A stretch of DNA of 25,108 bases from an uncultured Bacteroidales bacterium. GTDB taxonomy: Bacteria; Bacteroidota; Bacteroidia; Bacteroidales; Muribaculaceae. A model generated the notes under the pieces. It saw nothing but the letters and a program-made list of their open reading frames with translations, ran no database searches and was not told the origin of the DNA. The DNA is taken from NCBI GenBank assembly GCA_900554845.1, contig USIY01000007.1:1-25108 (forward strand), read 5' to 3'. This document shows, in pieces, positions 1 through 7,891 of this stretch. A program made the translations under genes and the position numbers. Within the stretch, counting starts at the first letter, position 1. Every line of letters starts with the position of its first letter.

Positions 1-3000
1 GTGTGGATCCCGAATCCTGGTTTCTGTCCACGCCGGGGGGCAGAATATAATTCACAGGCTCACGACTTGCGTTCTCCTCAATGTTCACAACTGTTTGTGA
101 AAGTTCTCCTTCGGCCGGAGAGTCATTTCGCGAGTTAAGATTGAATTTATAATCACGCCATTCTCCGCGTACAAGCTCCAATGTGGCGAAACGCAAATGC
201 GTCACCTCTCTGAAACCGGTCATGAACATTCGGATAAACCGAATCGTGGCAAAATCATTGATGCCGCCCACCACTTTATCAGGCTGTGTCAAAGGTATCT
301 TGAACTGGTACCATACCGAACGTTTGTTACCCGCCACTGTAGGCACCTCCTGCTCTATCTTATCGGTGATGTAATTGCGTCCCACGACAAGATCCTCCGG
401 ACGAAGAGACACCTTGTACTGGAAATAACGTTCATATTCATTAAGGGTATTGTCCTGATTGATGTCCTCGACATCAGGGACGGCCCGCGATGACTGATAC
501 TGGGGATTATCGGACTGTTCCGGGCTGAGTGAGTTTCCTTCCACTCCGTTATAATGCTTGTAACGTCCCAGTAGACTTGTGCGATGCTCATCGTAATAGT
601 TTGAACGATAGAAATGATAATTGTCACCGGCAGGGTCGCTGAACGGTGAAAATGGATCATCCTGCATCTCCGCGACTACTGAAGCTCCAAGACGGTTGCG
701 CAACTTATCAAGATATTCCTTGTATGAAGGGAAAGAGAACTCCATATCGTTCGGCAGGCCGTCCAGTCCCACATCTTGGAGCAGACGGGCGTCGGCCGCA
801 TTCTCAAAGGCATAAGTCAGCGAGTTCTGACGGGATACGCGACCCCATGCAGTTTCGGTCAACCATTGGTCGTCGCCGTCAACAGGAATACCGTTCTCGT
901 AGCTTTTCATACCGTCCTTGAGTATGTCCTCGCTTATCTCTCCCAGATTGAAATACAAATCTCCTCCGTCGGTATTGGGATTGTCCGGATCCAGGAAAGG
1001 GTCCATCAACCAGAACTGAATGTATTCCACATTGGACGCGTCAAAGTTGGGGTTGTCGATTTTACGCATCATGCCTCCCCATCTCTTTTCCGGATTCAGA
1101 AGACGTCCCCGGTCATCGATATTGTCGGCGTCGAGATTGTATGGACCGCGTTCGGTGGGATAAAAAGACATGTTGAGTGTCTGGATCCAGTTGGCCTCTC
1201 CGTACTGCAACTCCCGGTTCGGGAAAAGTTCCGTCATCTTGATCTCGCGGACATAAGGGTTAGCCATCTGCTCGGGATCGTTCTTCAGATAACCGGGCAA
1301 CGTACTGGAATTACGCTGTGTCCATGTACGGTCAATATAATACCAGGACAATAGCGCACGGTTCTTGCCATAATCCACGTTGTTGCTCAGCGACGCTTCG
1401 GGGAACAGGGCGTCCGCTCCGGCATCATAGGGAGTGGAGGCAAGGAACCATGCATATGGGCTCCGGAGGTCTATCGCGGTCTGTGTATCCTCAAAATCAT
1501 CGATATAGCTGGATCCCTTGTCAGAACCTGTCTTTTGCTTTGCCGGAATAAGTTGGGCAAACTCAGCGTTGATATTGAACTGCGACGGTGCGGTGGAATT
1601 GACGGTAGGAATCTTGTTGATCAAATTGGTCAGCCACATGAACTGCTTATTGTACGAGAAGTTCACGCCCCACATCGTGTTGTTGATTACTTCCTCCCCC
1701 ATATTCACCTTCTCAGTCAGAGACTTCTCGCCGAAATGCATCACAGTGGCTCCCACTGTAAGATCCTTGTTGAATCTATATTGCGCGTCAAGCCCCAGCA
1801 ATGTCTTTCTCTGCATGGAAAAGAGAGACTGGTTTTCCAATGAAACACTTACATTCGTACCTGAGTCAATGATGCTTTGATTGGTGATGGTGACGATACC
1901 CATGGAATAATCCACGGTGTAATCTGAATTTTCAGTAAGCACGACTCCACCCGCGGTCACCACCACTGAGCCCCGGGGCACATTCATGGCGTTAAGGCGT
2001 ATCGTGGCTCCGCCCGACGACTGATACTCACCTACGAGGGAGAATTTATTCTTGTCGGCGAACTGGCGCGCCACTATCAGAGTGGAGTCATAAAGCTCAT
2101 TGTAGCAGTACTGGCTCGCAATTGCCTCATTCCCTATCTTGGAGGCAAGGTGTCTGCCGAATGGCTCCGCCACCGGAAATATTATGCGGCCGGACGATGA
2201 CTGGACCGTGTATCCCTCTATATAGTCAAAAAATCCGTCTGGATTTGATTCCTGGTTAGAGTCGATGCGGTCAAGATTCATCACCTGAAGCAACGGCTGG
2301 TTGGAAATCGGGGGCACCGGCAGGAAATTTATCTCCGTACCTGTCGTGTCACTCAGGAACTTTACCTGCATCTTGAAATTTTTGCTCTGCAATTGGTAAG
2401 CTCCGAGGGAATAGACATTTTTCATCATCAGCTTCCACATGGGAAGTTGAGGCGAAACAGTGGTGCTTCTCAGCATCTTGAGATAAAGCGATTCGGAAGT
2501 AGTGGTGACATCGCTGCTGAACTCACCGACCTGAAACACCTGCCCGTTATAAGTATATTCATATGCCACGGCAAGGACTTCGTCGGTGTTGAGCGCCGAC
2601 TTCAACGATATATACCCCAGATCGGAATTGAGAGTATACTCGGAAGTAGACAAAAGACGAGCGGACTCCACTTTTTCATAATCGCGGCCTCCGGTGATGC
2701 CATATGCCTCCAGAGGAGCGAGGGCCTGCGTCACGGTATTGATATTGCGGGCCCCGGGATAATCTCTCTTTATTATGTCCAGAAGGTCATTGGATCGGTT
2801 GCTGGGATTGGCAAAAGACATGTTCGGCGTCCAGTAATCGTTGGCCAGACGTGTGTTCTCCCCCAGATCCATAAAACCAACGAAATTTCGGCTTTGCTGA
2901 TAATTGGAGTTTTTGTTGGTGATCCAGACTTCTATGCGTGTGATCTTGACACCCGACGCGACGTGCGGCAGACGCGCGGCGAATTTGTCGTAATTGTCGT

Positions 3001-4027
3001 AGAAATACTGGGCCAGAAAAAAATGGCGGTTGGCGTCATAGTTGTCGACCTTAATATCAAACTTGGTGCTCTGCACTCCTCCTGTGGTGGTTATTGTCTT
3101 GGATTCCGAATTCTGCTGCGACACAAGGCCTGTAAGGGTCAGCTTGCCGAACTGAAACTTGCCTTTGACACCGAACAGCGATGTACCTCCCCGTATGAGG
3201 CTTGATCCCGTTGTCATGCTTATGTTGCCGACTTCGAGATTCTTGATTATCTCATCCTCCTTGCCTTCATACGCGAGCTTCAGGTTCTTTGAATCGAAAT
3301 CGAAGGTGGCGTCCGTATTGTAAGTCATGTTGAACTTCATCTTGTCGCCTACACTTGCGTTGATGGTGGCCTGTATCTTCGAGTCGAAATCAAAATACGT
3401 CTTCCTCCTGTTGCGTTTGGTCAACGCCGGATTATCGGTCTTGTTGCTCTTCACGCCCAACGACAATTGTATCGACCCCTGCGTCTGCAGACGCACGCCG
3501 CCGGGACCAAAGATCTTCTCCAACGGCCCAAGGCTGAAGTTCATGTCGAATATGTTGAACGGCTCCTTGTCCTTCTTCTCGAAAGTCTCCGAATTGCGAG
3601 AGTTAAAATAGGAGAACATATCGCGCCGCATCATCATATTGTCATACTCCTCCGCCGACATCATATAGGGCGTGACGATCTCTCGGTCGCCTACCAGAGT
3701 CTTGAACACATACATCCCTTCCGCAGGATCGTACACGACCTCGGTCTTTATGTTGCTTGGATTACGGAGATCCGCCGGATACTCCGGATTGTTATAGTCT
3801 TCGTAACCACGGGGCACAGTCGGCTGCACACGTGCCGGAAGCTCTACGCTATCCGCAGGTGTAAATTCCGGGCTACCGCCTATCGGATAGTTTTCGGGAG
3901 GCGGTGGCGGCGGCTTAAGTTCACTTTTGTAGTACTGCGGCCATGCGATAATGCCAAAAGGCAGCGCCGTTATCAGCACCACCATCAGTATCATCAACTT
4001 ATTCTTACTGCCAGCCTGTTTCCTCAA
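1..4027 (-). CDS. sprA: SprA, outer-membrane translocon of type IX secretion (3' end outside window)
   Basis: SprA (Sov in Porphyromonas) is the very large outer-membrane beta-barrel through which type IX secretion cargo leaves the cell. The minus-strand frame is open for 1342 codons and runs off the left edge; the family is usually about 2300-2500 residues, so roughly the N-terminal half is visible. The N-terminus has a basic start and a hydrophobic export segment (about residues 12-31), then a proline-rich stretch. Family landmarks I can read are EKIFGPGGVRLQTQGSI (about residue 165), DFDSKNLKLAYEGKEDEIIK (about 245), SSYIDDFEDTQ (about 840) and, at the edge, NYILPPGVDR. The start is set at a TTG that overlaps the ruvA stop codon (TTGA); the frame has a stop just upstream, and the next ATG, at 3994, would cut off the basic N-region. 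It is the last gene visible in a recR-GNAT-ruvA-sprA run. No frameshift was seen where I translated it. Confidence 0.93.
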   Translation of the reverse strand, partial: MRKQAGSKNKLMILMVVLITALPFGIIAWPQYYKSELKPPPPPPENYPIGGSPEFTPADSVELPARVQPTVPRGYEDYNNPEYPADLRNPSNIKTEVVYDPAEGMYVFKTLVGDREIVTPYMMSAEEYDNMMMRRDMFSYFNSRNSETFEKKDKEPFNIFDMNFSLGPLEKIFGPGGVRLQTQGSIQLSLGVKSNKTDNPALTKRNRRKTYFDFDSKIQATINASVGDKMKFNMTYNTDATFDFDSKNLKLAYEGKEDEIIKNLEVGNISMTTGSSLIRGGTSLFGVKGKFQFGKLTLTGLVSQQNSESKTITTTGGVQSTKFDIKVDNYDANRHFFLAQYFYDNYDKFAARLPHVASGVKITRIEVWITNKNSNYQQSRNFVGFMDLGENTRLANDYWTPNMSFANPSNRSNDLLDIIKRDYPGARNINTVTQALAPLEAYGITGGRDYEKVESARLLSTSEYTLNSDLGYISLKSALNTDEVLAVAYEYTYNGQVFQVGEFSSDVTTTSESLYLKMLRSTTVSPQLPMWKLMMKNVYSLGAYQLQSKNFKMQVKFLSDTTGTEINFLPVPPISNQPLLQVMNLDRIDSNQESNPDGFFDYIEGYTVQSSSGRIIFPVAEPFGRHLASKIGNEAIASQYCYNELYDSTLIVARQFADKNKFSLVGEYQSSGGATIRLNAMNVPRGSVVVTAGGVVLTENSDYTVDYSMGIVTITNQSIIDSGTNVSVSLENQSLFSMQRKTLLGLDAQYRFNKDLTVGATVMHFGEKSLTEKVNMGEEVINNTMWGVNFSYNKQFMWLTNLINKIPTVNSTAPSQFNINAEFAQLIPAKQKTGSDKGSSYIDDFEDTQTAIDLRSPYAWFLASTPYDAGADALFPEASLSNNVDYGKNRALLSWYYIDRTWTQRNSSTLPGYLKNDPEQMANPYVREIKMTELFPNRELQYGEANWIQTLNMSFYPTERGPYNLDADNIDDRGRLLNPEKRWGGMMRKIDNPNFDASNVEYIQFWLMDPFLDPDNPNTDGGDLYFNLGEISEDILKDGMKSYENGIPVDGDDQWLTETAWGRVSRQNSLTYAFENAADARLLQDVGLDGLPNDMEFSFPSYKEYLDKLRNRLGASVVAEMQDDPFSPFSDPAGDNYHFYRSNYYDEHRTSLLGRYKHYNGVEGNSLSPEQSDNPQYQSSRAVPDVEDINQDNTLNEYERYFQYKVSLRPEDLVVGRNYITDKIEQEVPTVAGNKRSVWYQFKIPLTQPDKVVGGINDFATIRFIRMFMTGFREVTHLRFATLELVRGEWRDYKFNLNSRNDSPAEGELSQTVVNIEENASREPVNYILPPGVDRNQDSGST

Positions 4028-4605
4028 AGCATTTTAAACGCCTGCCTTATGGCATCTTCCGTAGAAACCGACGGCGTATCGGAGAAGATCTTTCCCAACA
4101 CTTTCTGACTCTGTTGCTGGGTATAGCCCAAAGCCACAAGCGCATCCAAAGCATCCTGATACGTTTCACCCGCAGGCGTACTTGTAATTAACGCCCCTGA
4201 CATACCCTTTATTTTATCTTTCAGATCCACGATAATGCGTTGGGCCGTCTTCCCTCCGATTCCCTTTACTGCCTTAAGTTGCGCGTCATTACCCGCCGCA
4301 ATGGCGCCTTCGAGCTGCTTGGCGGTCATGGACGACAGTATCAGACGGGCCGTATTCGGTCCTACTCCGCTTACGCTTATCAAAAGCAGGAACAATTCCC
4401 GGCTTTCTTTATCAAGAAATCCATACAACACATGGGCGTCTTCGCGAATGGCCTCGTACAAGTAAAGTTTTACATCCTGTTTCGCCGCCGCGATATGGGG
4501 ATAATCAATCAATGTGATATTCACTCCATAGCCCAGTCCGTTATTATCTATCACCGCATATGCGGGCGTCACCTCGGCAGGTCGTCCGATTATATACTCC
4601 AACAT
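4024..4605 (-). CDS. ruvA: Holliday junction branch migration protein RuvA
   Basis: RuvA binds four-way DNA junctions as a tetramer and positions the RuvB motors during recombination and repair. The product is 193 residues, normal for the family. The N-terminal OB-fold begins MLEYIIGRPAEV and contains the GLGYGVNI segment. Two helix-hairpin-helix motifs follow (SVSGVGPNTARLIL and VKGIGGKTAQRII), and the small C-terminal RuvB-binding domain holds DALDALVALGYTQQQSQKVL. I chose the ATG at 4605 because RuvA proteins begin with this short M-x-x-Y-I-x-G pattern; upstream in-frame codons would extend it into the GNAT gene. It starts 2 bp after that gene ends, and its stop overlaps the TTG start of sprA, so translation is probably coupled. 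Confidence 0.97.
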   Translation of the reverse strand: MLEYIIGRPAEVTPAYAVIDNNGLGYGVNITLIDYPHIAAAKQDVKLYLYEAIREDAHVLYGFLDKESRELFLLLISVSGVGPNTARLILSSMTAKQLEGAIAAGNDAQLKAVKGIGGKTAQRIIVDLKDKIKGMSGALITSTPAGETYQDALDALVALGYTQQQSQKVLGKIFSDTPSVSTEDAIRQAFKML

Positions 4606-4607
4606 GA

Positions 4608-5144
4608 TTATAAATTCTTTTGATAAAACAACAAATCCATGCGACGGACCCCGATCTCTATCCAATTCTTCAAGACTCCTCTAAAATCAAATCTCGCAGT
4701 CTCGAACAGTTTCCTGCTGGACTGATTGCCGTCCACGACTTTAGCTGCGACTGTCCTTAAATTCAGAATATCACGGGCATATCGCTCCATTGCGTCAAGC
4801 ATCTCGGAAGCATATCCCTGCATTCTGAAACACGGCCGGACGTAGATTCCCACCCAAGCCGTGCGGTCATGGGCAGATATGTCATAAAGATCCACCAATC
4901 CTACCACATCATCACTCCAATTGCCTGTTCTTGCTTTCTTTTGCGCTATAAACCTTATCTGTCCGGCTCGGAAGGGATCGGGGTCATAATTAAGAGCATA
5001 TTCCTTGATGTTCCTCAATGAAAACGGCGCCATCATGCCATTGAAAATCCACTGGGTGGAATCTGTCTCCATTTCCCATACGGCATATGCGTCTTCCGGT
5101 TCCAACGCACGAATAAACACTCTCTCCGGTCCGTTATAATCCAT
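4608..5144 (-). CDS. GNAT-family N-acetyltransferase
   Basis: A 178-residue protein of the GCN5-related acetyltransferase fold, closest in style to the RimJ/RimL group that acetylates protein N-termini or small amines; the true substrate cannot be read from sequence. The acetyl-CoA pyrophosphate loop is visible as RMQGYASEML (residues 107-116, Q/R-x-x-G-x-A/G), preceded by the strand AWVGIYVRP and followed by the conserved N-Q-S-S-R-K-L-F-E helix (140-148). It lies 1 bp after recR and 2 bp before ruvA, so it is almost certainly cotranscribed with these repair genes. That gives no clear hint of function, since the neighbours are unrelated. Family is confident; substrate is unknown. Confidence 0.88.
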   Translation of the reverse strand: MDYNGPERVFIRALEPEDAYAVWEMETDSTQWIFNGMMAPFSLRNIKEYALNYDPDPFRAGQIRFIAQKKARTGNWSDDVVGLVDLYDISAHDRTAWVGIYVRPCFRMQGYASEMLDAMERYARDILNLRTVAAKVVDGNQSSRKLFETARFDFRGVLKNWIEIGVRRMDLLFYQKNL

Positions 5145-5145
5145 T

Positions 5146-5775
5146 TTAACCTTCGTTATGAAAAGTGTCCCTGAAGGGCATCCTGTTCAAAATGGAACGT
5201 CCTAAAGTCAACTCATCGGTGTATTCAAGTTCATTGCCTATGCTCAGGCCTCGGGCAAGCATAGTGATCTTCACTGGATACCCTTCCAGTTTCCTGTATA
5301 TATAGAAATTCGTGGTATCGCCCTCCATTGTAGGACTAAGCGCCAGGATGACCTCTTTGACCTCCCCTTTCGCCACCCGCTCCACCAGACTCTGAATCTC
5401 GATGTCGGACGGCGATATCCCGTCGAGCGGCGATATCAGCCCTCCCAGAACATGATAGAGCCCCCGATGTTCATGAGTGGCCTCAATGGTGATCACATCC
5501 TTGACATTCTCCACCACACATAGCGTTGTGCGGTCGCGTCGGGCATCGCTGCAAATGCCGCACACACCCTGATCGCTGATATTATGGCATTCCGGACAGT
5601 AATGTATGTTCCGCCGCATCTCTATGATGGATGTGCCGAGAGCTTCGGCCGTCTCCGGATCACGACGCAACAAATGCAACGCCAAGCGCAACGCCGTCTT
5701 TTCCCCTATCCCGGGAAGCTTCGATAACTCGGCAACCGCATTGTCCAGTAATATTGAGTTATATGTAGTAAGCAA
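5146..5775 (-). CDS. recR: Recombination protein RecR
   Basis: RecR works with RecO and RecF to load RecA at single-stranded gaps. The 209-residue product has the expected order: a helix-hairpin-helix KLPGIGEKTALRL (19-31), a zinc finger with Cys60, Cys63, Cys72 and Cys75 (CPEC...CGIC), and a Toprim domain from about residue 84 to 180 (LCVVENVKDV; LSPTMEGDTT), ending in the conserved RGLSIGNELEYTDELTLGRS region. The start is a TTG codon at 5775; it gives the N-terminal length typical of Bacteroidales RecR (five residues before S-x-L-L), and no ATG fits. This is the first gene of the recR-GNAT-ruvA-sprA run. I could not find a convincing TAnnTTTG promoter upstream. Confidence 0.96.
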   Translation of the reverse strand: MLTTYNSILLDNAVAELSKLPGIGEKTALRLALHLLRRDPETAEALGTSIIEMRRNIHYCPECHNISDQGVCGICSDARRDRTTLCVVENVKDVITIEATHEHRGLYHVLGGLISPLDGISPSDIEIQSLVERVAKGEVKEVILALSPTMEGDTTNFYIYRKLEGYPVKITMLARGLSIGNELEYTDELTLGRSILNRMPFRDTFHNEG

Positions 5776-5823
5776 TGTTCCTGATAATTATATTGCATAG
5801 AAGTCGAGTTATAATCAATCATA

Positions 5824-5880
5824 TTAAGGTTAGAGTGATCCGCCAATGCTTGACATAACCCAGGACACATTCAACCTTAA
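5824..5880. repeat. 8-bp inverted repeat in the divergent recR / small-protein intergenic region
   Basis: TTAAGGTT at 5824-5831 is repeated in inverted orientation as AACCTTAA at 5873-5880, with 41 bp between the arms. It lies between two divergent genes (recR and the small helical protein), so it could be an operator for either. The region is AT-rich, so an arm this short can arise by chance. Confidence 0.3.
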
Positions 5881-5957
5881 GATTAATTATGAACCGATTC
5901 TTAAACGCAATGTATGGTAAAGTTGTTATATAAACAAAAACTTAAAAAGGTACAATT

Positions 5958-6185
5958 ATGAACACAGATGAATTGAAGAAGAGTGCGGAGGAAGCCAAAC
6001 AGGCCGCCACAGATTTCGTAAAGAGTCCACAAGTGCAGGAGGCTATCTCTAAAGGCAAGGACGTATTGGAAAAAGGGAAAAATGCAGCCACGGAGTTTGT
6101 CCACAGTCCCAAAGTTCAGGATGCCATTAAAAAAGGCAAAGATTCGTTAGAGGATGCTGTCGACAAACTTAAAGGAATGTTCTGA
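5958..6185 (+). CDS. Small repeat-containing helical protein, function unknown
   Basis: A 75-residue, lysine- and glutamate-rich protein that I do not assign to a named family. It contains two near-identical copies of a roughly 30-residue unit: AATDFVKSPQVQEAISKGKD (about 16-35) and AATEFVHSPKVQDAIKKGKD (about 43-62). Each is followed by an acidic-basic helical segment. It has no signal peptide, no membrane helix and no cysteine. The pattern suggests two tandem amphipathic helices, as in small abundant stress or surface-coating proteins, but that is inference. It stands alone, divergent from recR and convergent with the HU-LysM gene. A TAAAGTTG at 5918-5925 matches the Bacteroidetes -7 element at 7 of 8 positions, without a TTG at the expected distance. 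The repeat conservation argues that it is a real gene. Confidence 0.75.
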   Translation: MNTDELKKSAEEAKQAATDFVKSPQVQEAISKGKDVLEKGKNAATEFVHSPKVQDAIKKGKDSLEDAVDKLKGMF

Positions 6186-6219
6186 GCAATCTTCCATTAA
6201 AGGACTGCAGCACCAAAGA

Positions 6220-7473
6220 TCATTGATATCTCGCATATATCGCTATGCCAAGCTTCTTGGCTTTGGCGATATCTTCGGGATTCTTCGGATCAACTCCATA
6301 TTTGGAAAGGTCAGGCACGACAACCTTTGTTCCAGGTTTTATTCTATCGGGATGACCTAAGATTTTTTCATTTTCCTTATAGATATAGGGCCACAGATGG
6401 TAATTGCCATAGTGGTCCTTTGCCATTGTGGTGAGATAGCGCGTTTTAGTGATCGTATCATACTTACGCTGATCCGACGGCTGGGTGGGAACAGATGGTC
6501 CGGCTTGATCTTCGCCTGCCGCATCTGCAGTATCCCGCGCGTTCTTTACTGATATCGTGTCCGACAAATAAGAGGCGGCGGTATCCGCCGTTAAGGGTTT
6601 GGTTGGCGCAGGAACCGGCATGACATTCGACACCGGTGTGTCGCAATCAGGCTGATTTATATTTAAAATCAATATAATGCCCCATACCAAAAGACCACAA
6701 AAAGCAGCAGCTCCGAATCCCGTGAAAAAACCGGGCCAAAAACGGCTCTTTCCAGAAGACGGTTCATTCTCTTCCAGAATTTCCTCTTCTTCGGGCTCTT
6801 TAGAAATTTCCGACAGTTGCAAGTTCTCGTCATTCTCCGGATATAAGGCATTATCATTCGCCGGCATATTATCAGGATCACAGGATTGCTCCAATAATTC
6901 TGATTCATCAAACTCCCTGACTGAACTATTTATGTCAGAACCAGCGGCAACATCATAATCATGTTCCTCCGCCGATACGCTCACATCATTTGAAGCACCG
7001 GGTTCATCGCGTTCCTCCTCGACATGAAGTCCTTCCCGTTTATTTTCCTCATCAGAAAGATCCTGACGGTCCGTTAGTTCTTGCTTGTCGGATTCCTGCG
7101 ACTGAGAATCAAACTCAGCGGCCATTTCATCCGTAAGTTCAAGTGTCTGGAACATTTGGAAAGGGGCGTTGACTGTAGCGGCAAGTTCCTTGCACGGCAA
7201 GAAAACCACTTTATTATGTTCCGGGATGAGCACTTCCTCTCCCGTATTGACATTCACGCTTTTTCGAGCCTCGACAACTATTGTCTTGAATGCACCTATG
7301 CCCGGGACCTTTACTGTATCGCCCCTCTCAAGTTCAGACACAATGATATCGAAGAGTTCGCGAAGAAAACTCTCTACCTGTTCTTTGCTGTCGCCTGAAC
7401 GTACCGACAACAATGCTGTCAATGCGGACATCGTTATCTTATCATTCATATTGTCCTGACTTGCCTTATTCAT
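6220..7473 (-). CDS. Membrane-spanning HU-domain protein with C-terminal LysM-like domain
   Basis: A three-part protein of 417 residues. Residues about 11-105 are an HU/IHF-type DNA-binding fold (helical N-part; VKVPGIGAFKTIVVEARKS; the beta-arm region with NVNTGEEVLIPEHNKVVF). Residues 112-238 are a low-complexity, very acidic linker. A single hydrophobic helix lies at about 246-272 (FWPGFFTGFGAAAFCGLLVW and onward), preceded by basic KSR, which predicts N-terminus in and C-terminus out. After a Pro/Thr/Ala-rich spacer, residues about 336-390 (YDTITKTRYLTTMAKDHYGN, then KIKPGTKVVVPDL-like text) resemble LysM. By family knowledge HU binds DNA and LysM binds peptidoglycan or GlcNAc polymers, so a nucleoid-to-wall link is the inferred role. 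It follows the small HU gene with an 8-bp overlap; an alternative ATG at 7449 (MNDKITMSALTALL) fits the usual HU N-terminus better and removes the overlap. Confidence 0.85.
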   Translation of the reverse strand: MNKASQDNMNDKITMSALTALLSVRSGDSKEQVESFLRELFDIIVSELERGDTVKVPGIGAFKTIVVEARKSVNVNTGEEVLIPEHNKVVFLPCKELAATVNAPFQMFQTLELTDEMAAEFDSQSQESDKQELTDRQDLSDEENKREGLHVEEERDEPGASNDVSVSAEEHDYDVAAGSDINSSVREFDESELLEQSCDPDNMPANDNALYPENDENLQLSEISKEPEEEEILEENEPSSGKSRFWPGFFTGFGAAAFCGLLVWGIILILNINQPDCDTPVSNVMPVPAPTKPLTADTAASYLSDTISVKNARDTADAAGEDQAGPSVPTQPSDQRKYDTITKTRYLTTMAKDHYGNYHLWPYIYKENEKILGHPDRIKPGTKVVVPDLSKYGVDPKNPEDIAKAKKLGIAIYARYQ

Positions 7474-7762
7474 TTGTGTCGTTTTTCTTATTCCTGACTC
7501 TATTTTTAAGAGCCGCCGAAGGCCGGAACACCATCTGCAATTTTGGAGGAATCAATATTTTTTTACCGGTAGACGGGTGCATCGCCACACGCTCATCCCG
7601 TTTCTTGGGCTCAAACGTACCGAACTGAGGAACGGCAACACTGTTCCCCTCGGCAACCCTCTCCCCTAAAACCATGCCGAGTTCCTCACACAATGCTCCG
7701 ATTTCCTGCGGTTCTCTGCCGAGTCGCGCGGCAAGCTCCATTGTCAATGTCTTTGCATCCAT
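7466..7762 (-). CDS. Small HU-family DNA-binding protein
   Basis: A 98-residue histone-like protein of normal HU length. It shows the two N-terminal helices (MELAARLGREPQEIGALCEE), the turn SVAVPQFGTFEPKKR that matches the family G-F-G-T-F signature, and the beta-arm with MHPSTGKKILIPPKLQMVF. The tail is basic (NRVRNKKN), in keeping with DNA binding. The arm lacks some of the usual arginines, so it is a divergent paralogue rather than the canonical HU. It is the first gene of a two-gene operon with the HU-TM-LysM protein and has a strong promoter directly upstream. HU proteins dimerise, so the two products may form a heterodimer (inference). Confidence 0.93.
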   Translation of the reverse strand: MDAKTLTMELAARLGREPQEIGALCEELGMVLGERVAEGNSVAVPQFGTFEPKKRDERVAMHPSTGKKILIPPKLQMVFRPSAALKNRVRNKKNDTNE

Positions 7763-7782
7763 TTGAAATAAATCTTACAATA

Positions 7783-7813
7783 CAAAATTAATTCATTCCT
7801 CCGAAATACACAA
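7783..7813 (-). promoter_or_regulatory. Bacteroidetes-type promoter of the HU operon
   Basis: On the minus strand, TTG (complement of 7811-7813) is followed by 20 nt and then TAATTTTG (complement of 7783-7790), an exact match to TAnnTTTG. The HU start codon is about 20 nt further on. The -33 element lies only 3 bp from the terminator of the upstream M23 gene. Confidence 0.78.
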
Positions 7814-7816
7814 ATC

Positions 7817-7856
7817 AAAAAAGCGGGTCTCATTTATTGATGAAACCCGCTTTTTT
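7817..7856 (-). terminator. Intrinsic terminator after the M23 peptidase gene
   Basis: A perfect 12-bp stem pairs 7817-7828 (AAAAAAGCGGGT) with 7845-7856 (ACCCGCTTTTTT). A further inner helix forms across one mismatch, with a six-base loop. Read on the minus strand, the stem ends in a run of six T. It lies 35 bp after the M23 stop codon and separates that gene from the HU operon. Confidence 0.9.
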
Positions 7857-7891
7857 GAAATATTTAATATTTTGCGAAATACTGCAATACC

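Noticed and set aside
2393..4108. Long plus-strand open frames opposite sprA (2393-3205 and 3467-4108)
   Set aside because: They are antisense to a continuous sprA frame with clear family motifs and have no recognisable protein features.
5849..5880. TTGACA-like -35 box upstream of the small protein
   Set aside because: Bacteroidetes housekeeping promoters do not use TTGACA/TATAAT, and no matching -10 follows at the right distance.
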